Assembly: GCA_963793415.1 (NCBI GenBank)
Contig: CAWCAC010000002.1
Coordinates: forward strand, 1,488,001-1,552,000
Direction: 5' to 3'
Length of the DNA stretch: 64,000 bases
Source of the DNA: CAXMST01 sp963793415
Lineage (GTDB): Bacteria; Actinomycetota; Thermoleophilia; Solirubrobacterales; 70-9
The stretch's first letter is position 1. Each line of letters begins with the position of its first letter. A program made the translations under genes and the position numbers. Under the pieces are notes generated by a model. The model saw only the letters and a list, made by a program, of their open reading frames with translations, made no database searches and was not told where the DNA came from. Below are positions 17,555-26,558 of the stretch, piece after piece.

Positions 17555-18124
17555 ATGTCAGATCCGTCTGCATCCGAGGGGGCCGACCCCGCAGGGACCG
17601 GGGCGACCGAGCCCGCCGATCGGGTCGGTGACGCTCTCCGCAGCGCTGTCGAGCGGACGCTGGCGGCGACCGCCGGATCCGCCTCCGAGACTGGGCGGCG
17701 GGCCCGCGACCTGCTCGACGAGGTTGCGCGGCGAGGCGAGGTCGCGCGCGACGGGATCGCGCGCCGCGGCGGCGCCGCCCGCGACGAGGTGACGCGACGC
17801 CGGGAGGCGGCCCGCGACGAGGTGACGCGACGAGGAGGGGCGGCGCGCGACGAGGTCGTGCGAGTCGGAGAGGAGGCCTCGACCAGGCTTGCCGACGCGA
17901 TCGCCGAGCTACGGCAGACCTCGCGCGAGGATCTGGGCCTGGTCAGTGAGCGGATAGGCGCCGTCGAGGGCCGGCTTGCCGATCTCGAGAAGGTCTTGCG
18001 CAGCACCGGCTCCGGTCGCGACGCCCCAGCGTCCGAACCGCATGAAGATGGGCCTGAGGCGGGTCAATCTAACCCTCCAGCTGAGGGTGAGGGTGACGCG
18101 TCCGAGGCCGGTCCGGATGGCTGA
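17555..18124 (+). CDS. 11-residue-repeat coiled-coil protein, function unknown
   Basis: A 189-residue soluble, highly charged protein. Its centre (residues about 50-110) is built of tandem 11-residue units of the type ARDEVTRRGGA, an apolipoprotein/LEA-like hendecad repeat that predicts a long amphipathic helix. A more regular coiled coil follows (LGLVSERIGAVEGRLADLEKVL). The acidic tail ends DASEAGPDG. Such repeats often bind membranes or polymers, but nothing proves that here. Its stop overlaps the next gene's start by 8 nt, suggesting co-expression with the epimerase and acyltransferase. Confidence 0.75.
   Translation: MSDPSASEGADPAGTGATEPADRVGDALRSAVERTLAATAGSASETGRRARDLLDEVARRGEVARDGIARRGGAARDEVTRRREAARDEVTRRGGAARDEVVRVGEEASTRLADAIAELRQTSREDLGLVSERIGAVEGRLADLEKVLRSTGSGRDAPASEPHEDGPEAGQSNPPAEGEGDASEAGPDG
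17711..17875 (+). repeat. 33-bp tandem coding repeats
   Basis: Units beginning at 17744, 17777, 17810 and 17843 share the core GCGACGAGGTGACGCGACG or a close variant, exactly 33 bp apart; a more diverged unit begins near 17711. They encode the 11-residue repeats of the coiled-coil protein. Confidence 0.75.
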
Positions 18125-19139
18125 GGGACGCCGCATCGCGATCGCCGGCATCGCCGGCCCCTGGGGGACTGAGCTCGCGCGCCGGCTCGCCCGCGATCCA
18201 GCGGTCGAGCAGATCTTCGGAATCGACATCCGCCCGCCCGCGGTCGACCTCGAGCGGACCGAGATGATCGAGGTCGACGTGCGCAGCCCGGTGCTGAGCC
18301 GCCTGCTGCCGTCGACCCGCGTCGACACGGTCGTCCACTGCGGGATCGTCTGGTACCCGGAGCCCGGCAAGCCCGCCCGCGCGCTGCACGACATCAACGT
18401 GATCGGGACGCTGCAGTTGCTCGCCGCATGCGAGAAGACGCCGGAGCTCGAGAGCGTCGTCGTCAGGGGCTCGGCCGCGATCTACGGATGCGAGCCCGCG
18501 GCCCCGTCCTTCTTCACGGAGGAGATGGGCCGGAGCTTCCCGCTGCGCACCCGCTTCCAGCGCGACATCGGCGAGCTGGAGGCCTATTTCGAGAACTTCG
18601 CCCGCCGCCATCCCCACCTGACCTGTTGCATGCTGCGCTACCAGCCCGAGCTCGGGACCGACGTCGAGACGCCGCTCTCCCGGTACCTGTCGATGCCGGT
18701 CGTCCCGACCCAGCTCGGCTATGACCCGCGCCTGCAGATGATCCACACCGACGACGCGACCTCGGCGCTGCTCGCAGCCACCCTCGACCCGATCCGGGGC
18801 GCCGTCAACGTGGCCCCGTCGGGGTCGGTGTCCCTGAGCCGCATGTTGCGACTGCTCGGTCGCGTCGAGATGCCGGTCCCGCACCCGCTCTTCGGTCCGG
18901 CGCTGGCGCGCGCCGGCGACCGGCTCGGCGTCGGCACCCTCTACGGCGATGCGGTCCGGCTGCTCCGGTACGGCCGCGGCGTCGACAACCGCCGGCTCCG
19001 AGAGGACCTCGGCTTCGAGCCGCGCTGGGACGCGGTCGAGACCGTCCGCGACTTCGGCGCCCGACGCGCCGGGCTCCGGATCGCGCCGATGCCGACGCTT
19101 GGGGCCGCGCTCGGCCGGATCGTCGGTGAGCCGCGATGA
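18117..19139 (+). CDS. NAD-dependent epimerase/dehydratase (extended SDR)
   Basis: A 340-residue Rossmann-fold protein. The nucleotide motif is IAIAGIAGPWGTELARRLARD, a variant of the extended-SDR GxxGxxG pattern; DIRPPAVDLE follows at the second strand. VVRGSAAIYG fits the third conserved region, but the usual YxxxK is not obvious. ATG 18117 overlaps the coiled-coil gene stop by 8 nt. It overlaps the acyltransferase by 4 nt at the end. Together these suggest envelope sugar or lipid modification (inference). Confidence 0.8.
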   Translation: MAEGRRIAIAGIAGPWGTELARRLARDPAVEQIFGIDIRPPAVDLERTEMIEVDVRSPVLSRLLPSTRVDTVVHCGIVWYPEPGKPARALHDINVIGTLQLLAACEKTPELESVVVRGSAAIYGCEPAAPSFFTEEMGRSFPLRTRFQRDIGELEAYFENFARRHPHLTCCMLRYQPELGTDVETPLSRYLSMPVVPTQLGYDPRLQMIHTDDATSALLAATLDPIRGAVNVAPSGSVSLSRMLRLLGRVEMPVPHPLFGPALARAGDRLGVGTLYGDAVRLLRYGRGVDNRRLREDLGFEPRWDAVETVRDFGARRAGLRIAPMPTLGAALGRIVGEPR

Positions 19140-20116
19140 GCGGGCCCGCGGCTCCCGCCGGAGCCCGGACCGGACCGGACGCGGCTGCGGCGGCCGCCGG
19201 CTTCGAGTTCCTGCAGAACGTCCGCCGCGGGCTCGACTCGGGCCTCGACCCACTCGCCGCCGCCGAGGCGGCGGCGACAGCGTTGCCGCGTTCGCTGCGC
19301 GAGTCGGTAGCGCGGATGGCACGCCGGCTCCGGGGCGAGTACCACGAGGACGAGTGGGGTTTCGACGAGGAGTTCGCCGAGGCTGCCTACCCGTTTTTCG
19401 AGTTCCTCTACGACCGCTGGTGGCGGGTGCAGGCCGAGGGCGTCGGGCACGTCCCGGCGCACGGGCGGGCGATGATCGTCTCCAACCACGCCGGCGCCCT
19501 GTTCCCGTTCGACGCCTCGATGATCACAGCGGCGATCATGAAGCGGCACCCGCTGCCGCGCTGGCCCCGCTTCATGGTCCTCGATTGGGCCTTCTCACTG
19601 CCTTTCCTGGCGCCGTTCATGCGCAAGGTCGGCGGCGTCCCGGCGAGCCCTTTCAACGCGACCCGGATCCTCGAGTCCGACGGCCTGATGATGGTCTTCC
19701 CCGAGGGCGCGAAGGGGACCGGGAAACCGTTCCGTGACCGTTATCGGTTGCAGCGCTTCGGCCGCGGCGGCTTCGTCGAGATCGCGCTGCGAACCCGGTC
19801 GCCGATCGTGCCCGTCGCCGTCGTCGGCTCCGAGGAGATCTACCCGATGCTCGGCGACGCGGGCCCACTGGCGCGGGCGATCGGGGCGCCGTTCGTGCCG
19901 CTGACGCCGACCTTTCCGTGGCTCGGGCCGCTGGGAATGGTGCCGCTGCCGTCGCGCTGGCGGATCGAGTTCTGCGAGCCGATCGACATCTCCCGGTACC
20001 CGGCCGAGGCCGCCGAGGATCGGCGCGTCGTCTTCGAGCTCTCGGAGCGGGTTCGCGAGACGATTCAGGAGAAGCTCTACGAGAACCTCGTCAAGCGCGG
20101 CTCCGCATTCCTCTGA
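19136..20116 (+). CDS. Lysophospholipid acyltransferase family protein
   Basis: A 326-residue membrane-associated acyltransferase. The conserved block 1 reads VSNHAGALFPFDASMI, with His and Asp separated by seven residues, as in the bacterial family related to diacylglycerol acyltransferases rather than classic PlsC (HX4D). Block 3 is MMVFPEGAKGTGKPF. About 100 N-terminal residues precede the domain and are Ala-rich helix. ATG 19136 overlaps the epimerase stop by 4 nt. A similar enzyme is encoded on the minus strand at 52.7 kb. The acceptor is unknown. Confidence 0.82.
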   Translation: MSGPAAPAGARTGPDAAAAAAGFEFLQNVRRGLDSGLDPLAAAEAAATALPRSLRESVARMARRLRGEYHEDEWGFDEEFAEAAYPFFEFLYDRWWRVQAEGVGHVPAHGRAMIVSNHAGALFPFDASMITAAIMKRHPLPRWPRFMVLDWAFSLPFLAPFMRKVGGVPASPFNATRILESDGLMMVFPEGAKGTGKPFRDRYRLQRFGRGGFVEIALRTRSPIVPVAVVGSEEIYPMLGDAGPLARAIGAPFVPLTPTFPWLGPLGMVPLPSRWRIEFCEPIDISRYPAEAAEDRRVVFELSERVRETIQEKLYENLVKRGSAFL

Positions 20117-20157
20117 GGCAGCGAGGCACGACTCCGCAAACTGCGAGCAAATCCCCC

Positions 20158-20186
20158 TTGACGCGAGCGCCCGACCGGCATACATT
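20158..20186 (+). promoter_or_regulatory. Promoter of HTH/cyclase gene
   Basis: TTGACG (20158-20163) and TACATT (20181-20186) with a 17-bp spacer form a near-consensus sigma-70-type promoter. It predicts a leader of about 180 nt before GTG 20373, long enough to carry regulation. Confidence 0.65.
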
Positions 20187-20319
20187 GAGACGATCAACAC
20201 AAGGCAACAGGCCGGGAGCGCCTGCTGCCGGTAGGACTGGAGCTCCGGTCCTCCGGATTTGCAGACGCGAGGCGATGCATTCCACGCCGACGGCCGACGT
20301 TGCGGGCCGTATGCCCGCC

Positions 20320-20352
20320 GAGGCGACCGGAGCCATACGCTCGGGTCGCCTC
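20320..20352 (+). promoter_or_regulatory. Leader hairpin 20 nt before the cyclase gene
   Basis: A perfect 9-bp stem GAGGCGACC / GGTCGCCTC (20320-20328 / 20344-20352) with a 15-nt loop ends in TCTTCATT. An imperfect palindrome GGACTGGAGCTCCGGTCC lies further up the leader. It could act as an attenuator or limit ribosome access. Confidence 0.4.
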
Positions 20353-20372
20353 TTCATTGAGGGGCCGCTGAG

Positions 20373-21575
20373 GTGAGCACCCGCAGCACCGACCAGATCC
20401 CGCTCAGCGAGGCTGCCCGCCGCGCCGGCGTCTCCGAGAGCACCCTGAAGCGCTGGGCCGACCAGCGGGTGATCCCTGTCAAGGGCGGCCGCTGGACCGT
20501 CGGTGCGGCTGCGCAGGCGCGCGTTGTCGCGCGGATGCGCGCCCGCGGGCACTCGCTGCGCGAGGTGCGTCGCGCGGTTCGCGACGGCAGGCTCGCGTTC
20601 GGCTACGCGGAGGAGCTGCTCTCGCAGCCGGATCCCGGGCACAGTCGCAAGCAGGCGGCCGAGATCGTCGGCCTCGACGACGAGCTGGTCGAGCGGATCA
20701 TGACCCTGCTCGGGACCCCGCTCGCTAATGCCGACCACCTCTCGGAGGACGACATCGAGGCGCTCCGCAGCCTCAAGCGGATCCTCGACAACGGCTTTCC
20801 GCTGGTGGCGCTGCTGCAGCTGATCCGCGTCTACGCCCAGTCGATGCGCCGGATCGCCGAGGCGGAGGTGCGCCTCTTCCATCTCTATGTGCACGAGCCG
20901 ATGATCGCCGACGGCGTCGACGCGCTCGAGATGGCCGAGGAGATGGGCGGGCTGGCGGAGCGGCTGCTGCCGGAGCTCGGCCCGATCACCTCCTACGTTC
21001 ACCGCCGCTACCTGGCCCACTACCTCGAGCAGGACGTGGTCGGCCACATGGAGTCCGACTTCGGGATCGATCCCGGCGGCGCCGCCCACGTCTCGGTTGC
21101 GATCTGCTTCGTCGATCTGACGGGGTTCACCCGCTTCACGGAGGAGGAGGGGGACGAGCAGGCGCTGGACCTGATCGAGCGCTTCATCGAGACCGTCGAG
21201 GCGACGCTGCCGAGCGACGCGACGATCGTCAAGACGATCGGCGACGAGGTGATGATCGTCTCGCCGGAGCCCGAAGTGCTGACGGAGTGGGCCGTCGGCT
21301 TCCTGACGCTGTTCAGGGACCGTCCGCGGCCGCGGACCGGGATCCACTTCGGCAGCGCCGTCTACAGGGACGGTGACTACTTCGGCGGCGACGTCAATCT
21401 CGCCCACCGGATCGTCGCCCGCACCCTCGCCGGCGAGGTGATGGTGACCCGCTCGGTGGTCGACCAGATCGGCTCCTCCGAGTACCTCTCCTTCGAGCCG
21501 ATCGGGGAGGTCGACCTGAAGGGCTTCCCCGAACCGGTCGACCTCTACACGGCCGGCCGCGCCCTCGACGACTGA
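20373..21575 (+). CDS. MerR-like HTH fused to class III adenylate/guanylate cyclase
   Basis: A 400-residue protein. Residues 6-70 form a MerR-type winged helix (LSEAARRAGVSESTLKRWAD, then ARMRARGHSLREVRRAVRDG). Residues about 85-220 form a helical middle domain. Residues about 235-395 are a class III nucleotide cyclase (CFVDLTGFTRFTEEEGDEQA, TIVKTIGDEVMIV with the second metal Asp, then GDYFGGDVNLAHRIV). It may couple a DNA-binding head to cyclic nucleotide synthesis, or the HTH may serve as a sensor. It has a good promoter and long leader. GTG 20373 is the only sensible start. Confidence 0.85.
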   Translation: MSTRSTDQIPLSEAARRAGVSESTLKRWADQRVIPVKGGRWTVGAAAQARVVARMRARGHSLREVRRAVRDGRLAFGYAEELLSQPDPGHSRKQAAEIVGLDDELVERIMTLLGTPLANADHLSEDDIEALRSLKRILDNGFPLVALLQLIRVYAQSMRRIAEAEVRLFHLYVHEPMIADGVDALEMAEEMGGLAERLLPELGPITSYVHRRYLAHYLEQDVVGHMESDFGIDPGGAAHVSVAICFVDLTGFTRFTEEEGDEQALDLIERFIETVEATLPSDATIVKTIGDEVMIVSPEPEVLTEWAVGFLTLFRDRPRPRTGIHFGSAVYRDGDYFGGDVNLAHRIVARTLAGEVMVTRSVVDQIGSSEYLSFEPIGEVDLKGFPEPVDLYTAGRALDD

Positions 21576-21607
21576 GCGCGCCCGACCGAGGCCGCCTGCG
21601 GCGCGCC

Positions 21608-21613
21608 TATGAT
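21608..21613 (+). promoter_or_regulatory. -10 element TATGAT upstream of tilS
   Basis: TATGAT, a consensus-like hexamer, ends 9 nt before ATG 21623 with no Shine-Dalgarno, so the mRNA is leaderless or nearly so. Confidence 0.45.
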
Positions 21614-21622
21614 CGCGGCGCG

Positions 21623-22975
21623 ATGAGGGAAACGGAGGCTCTGGCCCCATTCGCGCGCCGGCTCTCGGAGGAGGGCGCTTTCCGCCGCAACTCGGACGGC
21701 GTCGTGATGCTGTCCGGGGGCGCCGACTCCTCGCTGCTCGCTGCGGTCGCCGTACAGGTGCTCGGGCCGCAGGCCGTCTACGCGATCCATCTCAACTACG
21801 GCCTGCGCCCCGACTCGAACGAGGGCGAGGAGGCGGCCCGCGCGCTTTGCGCGAAGCTCCGGATCGACCTCCACATCGAGCGCCCCGAGCTCGGCGAGGG
21901 CAATCTCCAGGCCCGGGCCCGCGATGCGCGGTACGAGGCGGCCGAGCGCCTGCGGGCGAAGCTCGGCGCCGAGTGGATCGCGACCGGCCACAGCCGCACC
22001 GACCTGGCCGAGACGATGCTCTATCGGCTCGCCGTCTCGCCCGGCTCACGGGCGCTGATCGGCCTGCGGCCCCGCAGCGGCCGGGTCGTCCGGCCTCTGC
22101 TCGGCTTTACGCGGGCGCAGATCCGCGACGGCGCGATCGCCGCCGGGATCCCGTTCGCGGACGATCCGACCAACGACAGCCTCGCCTTCGCCCGCAACCG
22201 GATCCGGGCGGAGGTCGAGCCGGTGCTCAGCGACATCGGCCCCGAGTTCGAGCGCAACGCCGCCGAGACCCACGCCGAGCTGCTCGAGGAGGCCGAGTTC
22301 ATGCGCGACGCGGCGCTACGGGCGATCGCCGCCTCGGGCTCCGGCGCCGGCGCTCCGTTGCGCCACGAGGAGCTGGCGACGATGGCGCCGGCCCTGCGGC
22401 GGACGGTGCTGACGATCCTCGCCGAGCGCGCCGCCGGCGGCCGCCCGGTGCGGATCTCGCGCTCGCGGACCGCCTCGATCGTGCGCCTCTGCGCCGACCC
22501 GGAGGGCGGCCTGATCGAGCTCGGCCGCGGGCTGGTCGCGATCTGCGAGGCGGGCACGGTTCGGTTCGCCCCCGAGGGTGGCGAGCAGCCGCCCGAGCCT
22601 GTACGCCTGACGATTCCCGGCCGCGCCCGCTACGGGGACTGGGAGATCACGGCGCGTCTCGCCGGCGAGGGCGTCGCCCCGGCGGGACCCGAGCTCGCCA
22701 CCCTCGACGCGGCCGAGCTCGGCTCCGAGGTCGAGATCCGCTGCTGGCGTGAAGGCGACCGGATCAAGCCGCTCGGCCTCGGCGGCACGAAGACGCTGCA
22801 GGACCTGTTCACCGACAGCGGCGTGCCGCGGTCGTTGCGGGCGCGGCTGCCCGTCCTCGTTGCCGGCGAGCGGATCGCGTGGGTGGCCGGAGTGGCCGTC
22901 TCGGACGAGTTCCGGCTCGAGCGCCCTGGCACTCCCGCAGCCGTGATCACGGCCCGTCGGGCAGAAGCAACCTAG
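21623..22975 (+). CDS. tilS: tRNA(Ile)-lysidine synthase TilS
   Basis: A 450-residue N-type PP-loop ATPase that converts C34 of tRNA-Ile(CAU) to lysidine so that it decodes AUA. The PP-loop is MLSGGADSSLLAAVAV; the tRNA-binding and active-site area includes ATGHSRTDLAETMLYRL. The C-terminal third (from about residue 340) matches the TilS substrate-binding and C-terminal domains, ending with IKPLGLGGTKTLQDLF. It heads the tilS-hpt-ftsH cluster, an order conserved in many Gram-positive bacteria. Confidence 0.93.
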   Translation: MRETEALAPFARRLSEEGAFRRNSDGVVMLSGGADSSLLAAVAVQVLGPQAVYAIHLNYGLRPDSNEGEEAARALCAKLRIDLHIERPELGEGNLQARARDARYEAAERLRAKLGAEWIATGHSRTDLAETMLYRLAVSPGSRALIGLRPRSGRVVRPLLGFTRAQIRDGAIAAGIPFADDPTNDSLAFARNRIRAEVEPVLSDIGPEFERNAAETHAELLEEAEFMRDAALRAIAASGSGAGAPLRHEELATMAPALRRTVLTILAERAAGGRPVRISRSRTASIVRLCADPEGGLIELGRGLVAICEAGTVRFAPEGGEQPPEPVRLTIPGRARYGDWEITARLAGEGVAPAGPELATLDAAELGSEVEIRCWREGDRIKPLGLGGTKTLQDLFTDSGVPRSLRARLPVLVAGERIAWVAGVAVSDEFRLERPGTPAAVITARRAEAT

Positions 22976-22978
22976 ACT
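22973..22978 (+). promoter_or_regulatory. -10 element TAGACT upstream of hpt
   Basis: TAGACT includes the last base region of tilS and ends 8 nt before ATG 22987; it fits a leaderless promoter. Confidence 0.4.
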
Positions 22979-22986
22979 GCGCTGCG

Positions 22987-23535
22987 ATGACTGGTGGGGC
23001 GGCCGAACCGACCGGAAGCGCGATCGGCGAGACACTCGTCTCGAGCGCCGAGCTGCACAAGCGGATCGGCGAGCTTGCGCTCGAGATCGACCGCGACTAC
23101 GCCGGACGCGACCTCGTCCTGGTCGGGGTGCTGAAGGGTGCCGTGATGTTCATGGCGGACCTGATGCGAGCGATCTCGGCGCCTTGCGAGGTCGAGTTCA
23201 TGGCCGTCTCCAGCTACGGCTCGGCGACCGAGTCGAGCGGCGTCGTCCGCATCCTCAAAGATCTCGACACGCCGATCGAGAACCGCGACGTGCTGATCGT
23301 CGAGGACATCGTCGACTCCGGCCTCACCCTGCACTACCTGCTCCGCAACCTGCAGGCACGCGATCCGGCCTCGCTCGAGGTCTGCGCCCTGCTGACCAAG
23401 CCGGAGCGCCGCCGGGTCGAGTTGCCGATCCGCTACGTCGGCTTCGAGATCCCGAACAAGTTCGCGATCGGCTACGGACTCGACCACGGACAGCGGTACC
23501 GCAACCTCGACTACGTGGCCGTGCTCAATCAGTGA
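22987..23535 (+). CDS. hpt: Hypoxanthine-guanine phosphoribosyltransferase
   Basis: A 182-residue purine salvage enzyme making IMP or GMP from the free base and PRPP. The PRPP loop is VLIVEDIVDSGLTL; the pyrophosphate loop is VLKGAVMFMADL; the purine-site end reads KFAIGYGLDHGQRYRNLDYV. ATG 22987 is 12 nt after the tilS stop; the longer frame to 22879 overlaps tilS and lacks family residues. Between tilS and ftsH, as in Bacillus. Confidence 0.95.
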   Translation: MTGGAAEPTGSAIGETLVSSAELHKRIGELALEIDRDYAGRDLVLVGVLKGAVMFMADLMRAISAPCEVEFMAVSSYGSATESSGVVRILKDLDTPIENRDVLIVEDIVDSGLTLHYLLRNLQARDPASLEVCALLTKPERRRVELPIRYVGFEIPNKFAIGYGLDHGQRYRNLDYVAVLNQ

Positions 23536-23691
23536 GCGGCCACGCCCGCGGGCGTCAAGGCACGCAGGCAGACGGAGTCACCCTGGTACGCTGAGCGAGC
23601 CTCGAGCCGGGGGATTTCCCTTGCCAATGCGGCATACCAAGAGCTTGAACCAGCACTCCCACAGCACCCATCGAAACGGGATCGCAGAGCG

Positions 23692-25683
23692 ATGAAGCGC
23701 ATCTCCCGCAGCGGCGCCCTCGTGCCGATCCTGATCGTGATCGTGCTCGCGTTCTTCGCGCAGCGGATCATCTCCCCCTCGACCGAGGAGGAGAAGCCGA
23801 CCTACTCGGAGTTCATCGCGCAGATCAACGGCGCCGAAGGGGCGCCGCCGGCCTCCGATATCGAGTCGGTGACGATGAAGACCTCCGACAACGTGCTCGA
23901 GGTCGTGCAGACCGACGGCACCGAGTACGAGACGGGCTTCCCCCCGAACACCGAGGAGCAACTCGTCAACACGCTCGAGCAGCAGAAGATCGAGACGACT
24001 GTCGAGGGCTCCGGCGGCTCCTCGATCCTCGGCCTGCTCACCTACATCCTTCCCTTCGTCCTCATCCTCGCCTTCTGGATCTTCCTCATGAACCAGATGC
24101 AGGGCGGCGGCTCGCGGGTGATGAACTTCGGCAAGTCGCGGGCCAAGCGGATGTCCGTCGACGCTCCAAAGATCACCTTCCGCGACGTCGCCGGCGTCGA
24201 CGAGGCCGTGCAGGAGCTGCACGAGATCAAGGAGTTCCTCGAAAACCCGAAGAAGTTCCAGTCGCTCGGCGCCAGGATCCCGAAGGGCGTGCTGCTGTAC
24301 GGACCACCGGGCACCGGCAAGACGCTGCTCGCGCGCGCCGTCGCCGGCGAGGCGGGCGTGCCGTTCTTCTCGATCTCCGGCTCCGACTTCGTCGAGATGT
24401 TCGTTGGCGTCGGCGCCAGCCGCGTCCGCGACCTCTTCGAGCAGGCGAAGCAGAACTCGCCCTGCATCATCTTCATGGACGAGATCGACGCTGTCGGCCG
24501 CCATCGCGGTGCCGGCATGGGCGGCGGTCACGACGAGCGCGAGCAGACCTTGAACCAGCTGCTCGTCGAGATGGACGGCTTCGAGATGAAGGACAACATC
24601 ATCTTGATCGCCGCCACCAACCGGCCCGACATCCTCGACCCGGCGCTGCTGCGCCCGGGCCGCTTCGACCGCCAGGTCGTCGTCGATCGGCCCGATCGCA
24701 AGGGCCGCAAGAAGATCCTCGAGGTCCACACCCGCGGCAAGCCGCTCGCCGGCGAGATCGACCTCGACGTGCTCGCCGGGCAGACGCCGGGCTTCACCGG
24801 CGCCGACCTCGCCAACCTGATCAACGAGTCGGCACTGCTCACGGCCCGCACGGGCAAGCGCGAGATCACGATGGTCGAGCTCGAGGAAGGGATCATGCGC
24901 GTGATCGCCGGCCCGGAGAAGAAGACCCGCGTGATGAGCGAGAAGGAGCGCCTGATCACCGCCTACCACGAGATGGGCCACGCGATCGTCGGCCACCTGC
25001 TTCCGAACTGCGACCCCGTGCACAAGATCTCGATCATCAGCCGCGGTCAGGCGCTCGGCTACACGATCAGCTTGCCGACCGAGGACAAGTTCCTGACGAC
25101 CCGGGCCGAGCTCGCCGACACGATGGCGATGACGCTCGGAGGCCGCGCCGCCGAGGAGATCATCTTCAGCGAGATCACGACCGGTGCCTCGAACGACCTC
25201 GAGAAGGTGACCGCGACCGCGAAGCAGATGGTGATGCGCTACGGCATGTCGGAGCGCCTCGGCCCGCGCGTCTTCGGCCACGACCGCAGCCAGCCCTTCC
25301 TCGGCCGCGACATGTCCTCCGAGCCCGACTACTCGGAGGAGATCGCCCGCGAGATCGACGACGAGATCCGCCGCGTCGTCGAGGAAGCGCACCAGACCGC
25401 CAAGGACATCCTCACCGAGCGCCGCGACAGCCTCGACACGATCTCGAAGATCTTGCTCGAGCGCGAGACGATCGACGCCAAGCAGTTCGTCGACCTGCTC
25501 GACGGCGCCTCCGAGGAGGACGTGTTCGGAGCCGCTGACGAGGACGAGGCCGAGCCGGAGACCCCCGAGGTCTCCGAGGCCGAGCCGGAGTCCGGCCGTG
25601 AGACCTCGCGCCCGACTCCGGCGCCGCCCCGGCCCGGTTTCGCGGCGGAGATGCGCGCCGACGAGCAGCAGCCCCCGGACTGA
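23692..25683 (+). CDS. ftsH: ATP-dependent zinc metalloprotease FtsH
   Basis: A 663-residue membrane-anchored AAA protease. Two transmembrane helices (residues about 10-25 and 105-130) flank a periplasm-side domain. The AAA module has Walker A GPPGTGKTLLA, Walker B IIFMDEIDAVG and the second region of homology ATNRPDILDPALLRPGRFD. The protease motif is HEMGH. The tail from about residue 610 is acidic and Pro-rich. It degrades misfolded membrane and regulatory proteins. A 156-nt upstream gap holds TACGCT at about 23588 as a possible -10. Confidence 0.96.
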   Translation: MKRISRSGALVPILIVIVLAFFAQRIISPSTEEEKPTYSEFIAQINGAEGAPPASDIESVTMKTSDNVLEVVQTDGTEYETGFPPNTEEQLVNTLEQQKIETTVEGSGGSSILGLLTYILPFVLILAFWIFLMNQMQGGGSRVMNFGKSRAKRMSVDAPKITFRDVAGVDEAVQELHEIKEFLENPKKFQSLGARIPKGVLLYGPPGTGKTLLARAVAGEAGVPFFSISGSDFVEMFVGVGASRVRDLFEQAKQNSPCIIFMDEIDAVGRHRGAGMGGGHDEREQTLNQLLVEMDGFEMKDNIILIAATNRPDILDPALLRPGRFDRQVVVDRPDRKGRKKILEVHTRGKPLAGEIDLDVLAGQTPGFTGADLANLINESALLTARTGKREITMVELEEGIMRVIAGPEKKTRVMSEKERLITAYHEMGHAIVGHLLPNCDPVHKISIISRGQALGYTISLPTEDKFLTTRAELADTMAMTLGGRAAEEIIFSEITTGASNDLEKVTATAKQMVMRYGMSERLGPRVFGHDRSQPFLGRDMSSEPDYSEEIAREIDDEIRRVVEEAHQTAKDILTERRDSLDTISKILLERETIDAKQFVDLLDGASEEDVFGAADEDEAEPETPEVSEAEPESGRETSRPTPAPPRPGFAAEMRADEQQPPD

Positions 25684-25727
25684 CGCCCGGGTCGCATCGA
25701 CGCGGGGCTGGTTGAATCCGGCTGGCT

Positions 25728-26558
25728 ATGCCTTCTCGCGCGCGGATCATGGGGATCGTCAACGTGACCCCCGACTCGTTCTCGGACGGGGGCATGTATC
25801 TCGATCCCGAGGCCGCGATCGCGCACGGGCGCGAGCTGCTCGAGCAGGGCGCCGACGTGCTCGACGTCGGTGGCGAGTCGACCCGGCCCGGGGCGGCCGA
25901 GGTCGGCGCCGAGGAGGAGACGCGGCGGGTCGTTCCGGTGATCGGCGTGCTCGCCGCGGCCGGCGCCCGGGTCTCCGTCGACACCTCGAAGGCCGGCGTC
26001 GCCGCTGCCGCGATCGAGGCCGGCGCCGCGATCGTCAACGACGTGACGGCGCTTGCCGACCCGGAGATGGCGGCCGTCTGCGCCGAGCGTGACGTCGAGT
26101 TGATCCTCATGCACATGCAGGGAACGCCGCGGACGATGCAGGAGAATCCGGCCTACGACGACGTTGTCGATGACGTCCGCGCCTTCCTCGCCGAGAGGGT
26201 CGACAGGGCCGTCGCCGCCGGCGTCGAGCATTCGAGGATCTGGATCGATCCCGGGATCGGCTTCGGCAAGACGCTCGATCACAACCTCGAACTGATCAGA
26301 CGCCTGGGCGAGCTGCGCGAGCTCGGCTGTCCGATCCTGCTCGGCGTTTCGCGCAAGAGCTTTCTCGGCAAGCTCACCGGCAGCCCGGTCGAGCAGCGGC
26401 TTGGCGGCTCGATCGCAGCGGCGCTGCTCGGGATCCAGGCCGGCGCCGACGCGGTCCGTGTCCACGACGTCGCCGCGACCCGCGACGCGCTGATGGTGCT
26501 CGATTCGGTCGCGAGCACCGGCCCGACCGGCTACGGCCCGCGGACGGAGAGCCTGTGA
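25728..26558 (+). CDS. folP: Dihydropteroate synthase
   Basis: A 276-residue TIM-barrel enzyme joining p-aminobenzoate to hydroxymethyl-dihydropterin diphosphate in folate synthesis; sulfonamide target. Motifs: MGIVNVTPDSFSDGG, DVGGESTRPGA, VSVDTSKAGVA, NDVTAL, and LGVSRKSFLGKL. It starts 45 nt after ftsH and overlaps folB by 4 nt at its end, heading a folP-folB-folK operon. Confidence 0.95.
   Translation: MPSRARIMGIVNVTPDSFSDGGMYLDPEAAIAHGRELLEQGADVLDVGGESTRPGAAEVGAEEETRRVVPVIGVLAAAGARVSVDTSKAGVAAAAIEAGAAIVNDVTALADPEMAAVCAERDVELILMHMQGTPRTMQENPAYDDVVDDVRAFLAERVDRAVAAGVEHSRIWIDPGIGFGKTLDHNLELIRRLGELRELGCPILLGVSRKSFLGKLTGSPVEQRLGGSIAAALLGIQAGADAVRVHDVAATRDALMVLDSVASTGPTGYGPRTESL

Noticed and set aside
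17711..17875. CRISPR array
   Set aside because: The 33-bp repeats are directly adjacent with no spacers and lie in a coding frame.
24528..24959. Antisense frame in ftsH
   Set aside because: Ser/Arg-rich shadow of the AAA domain.
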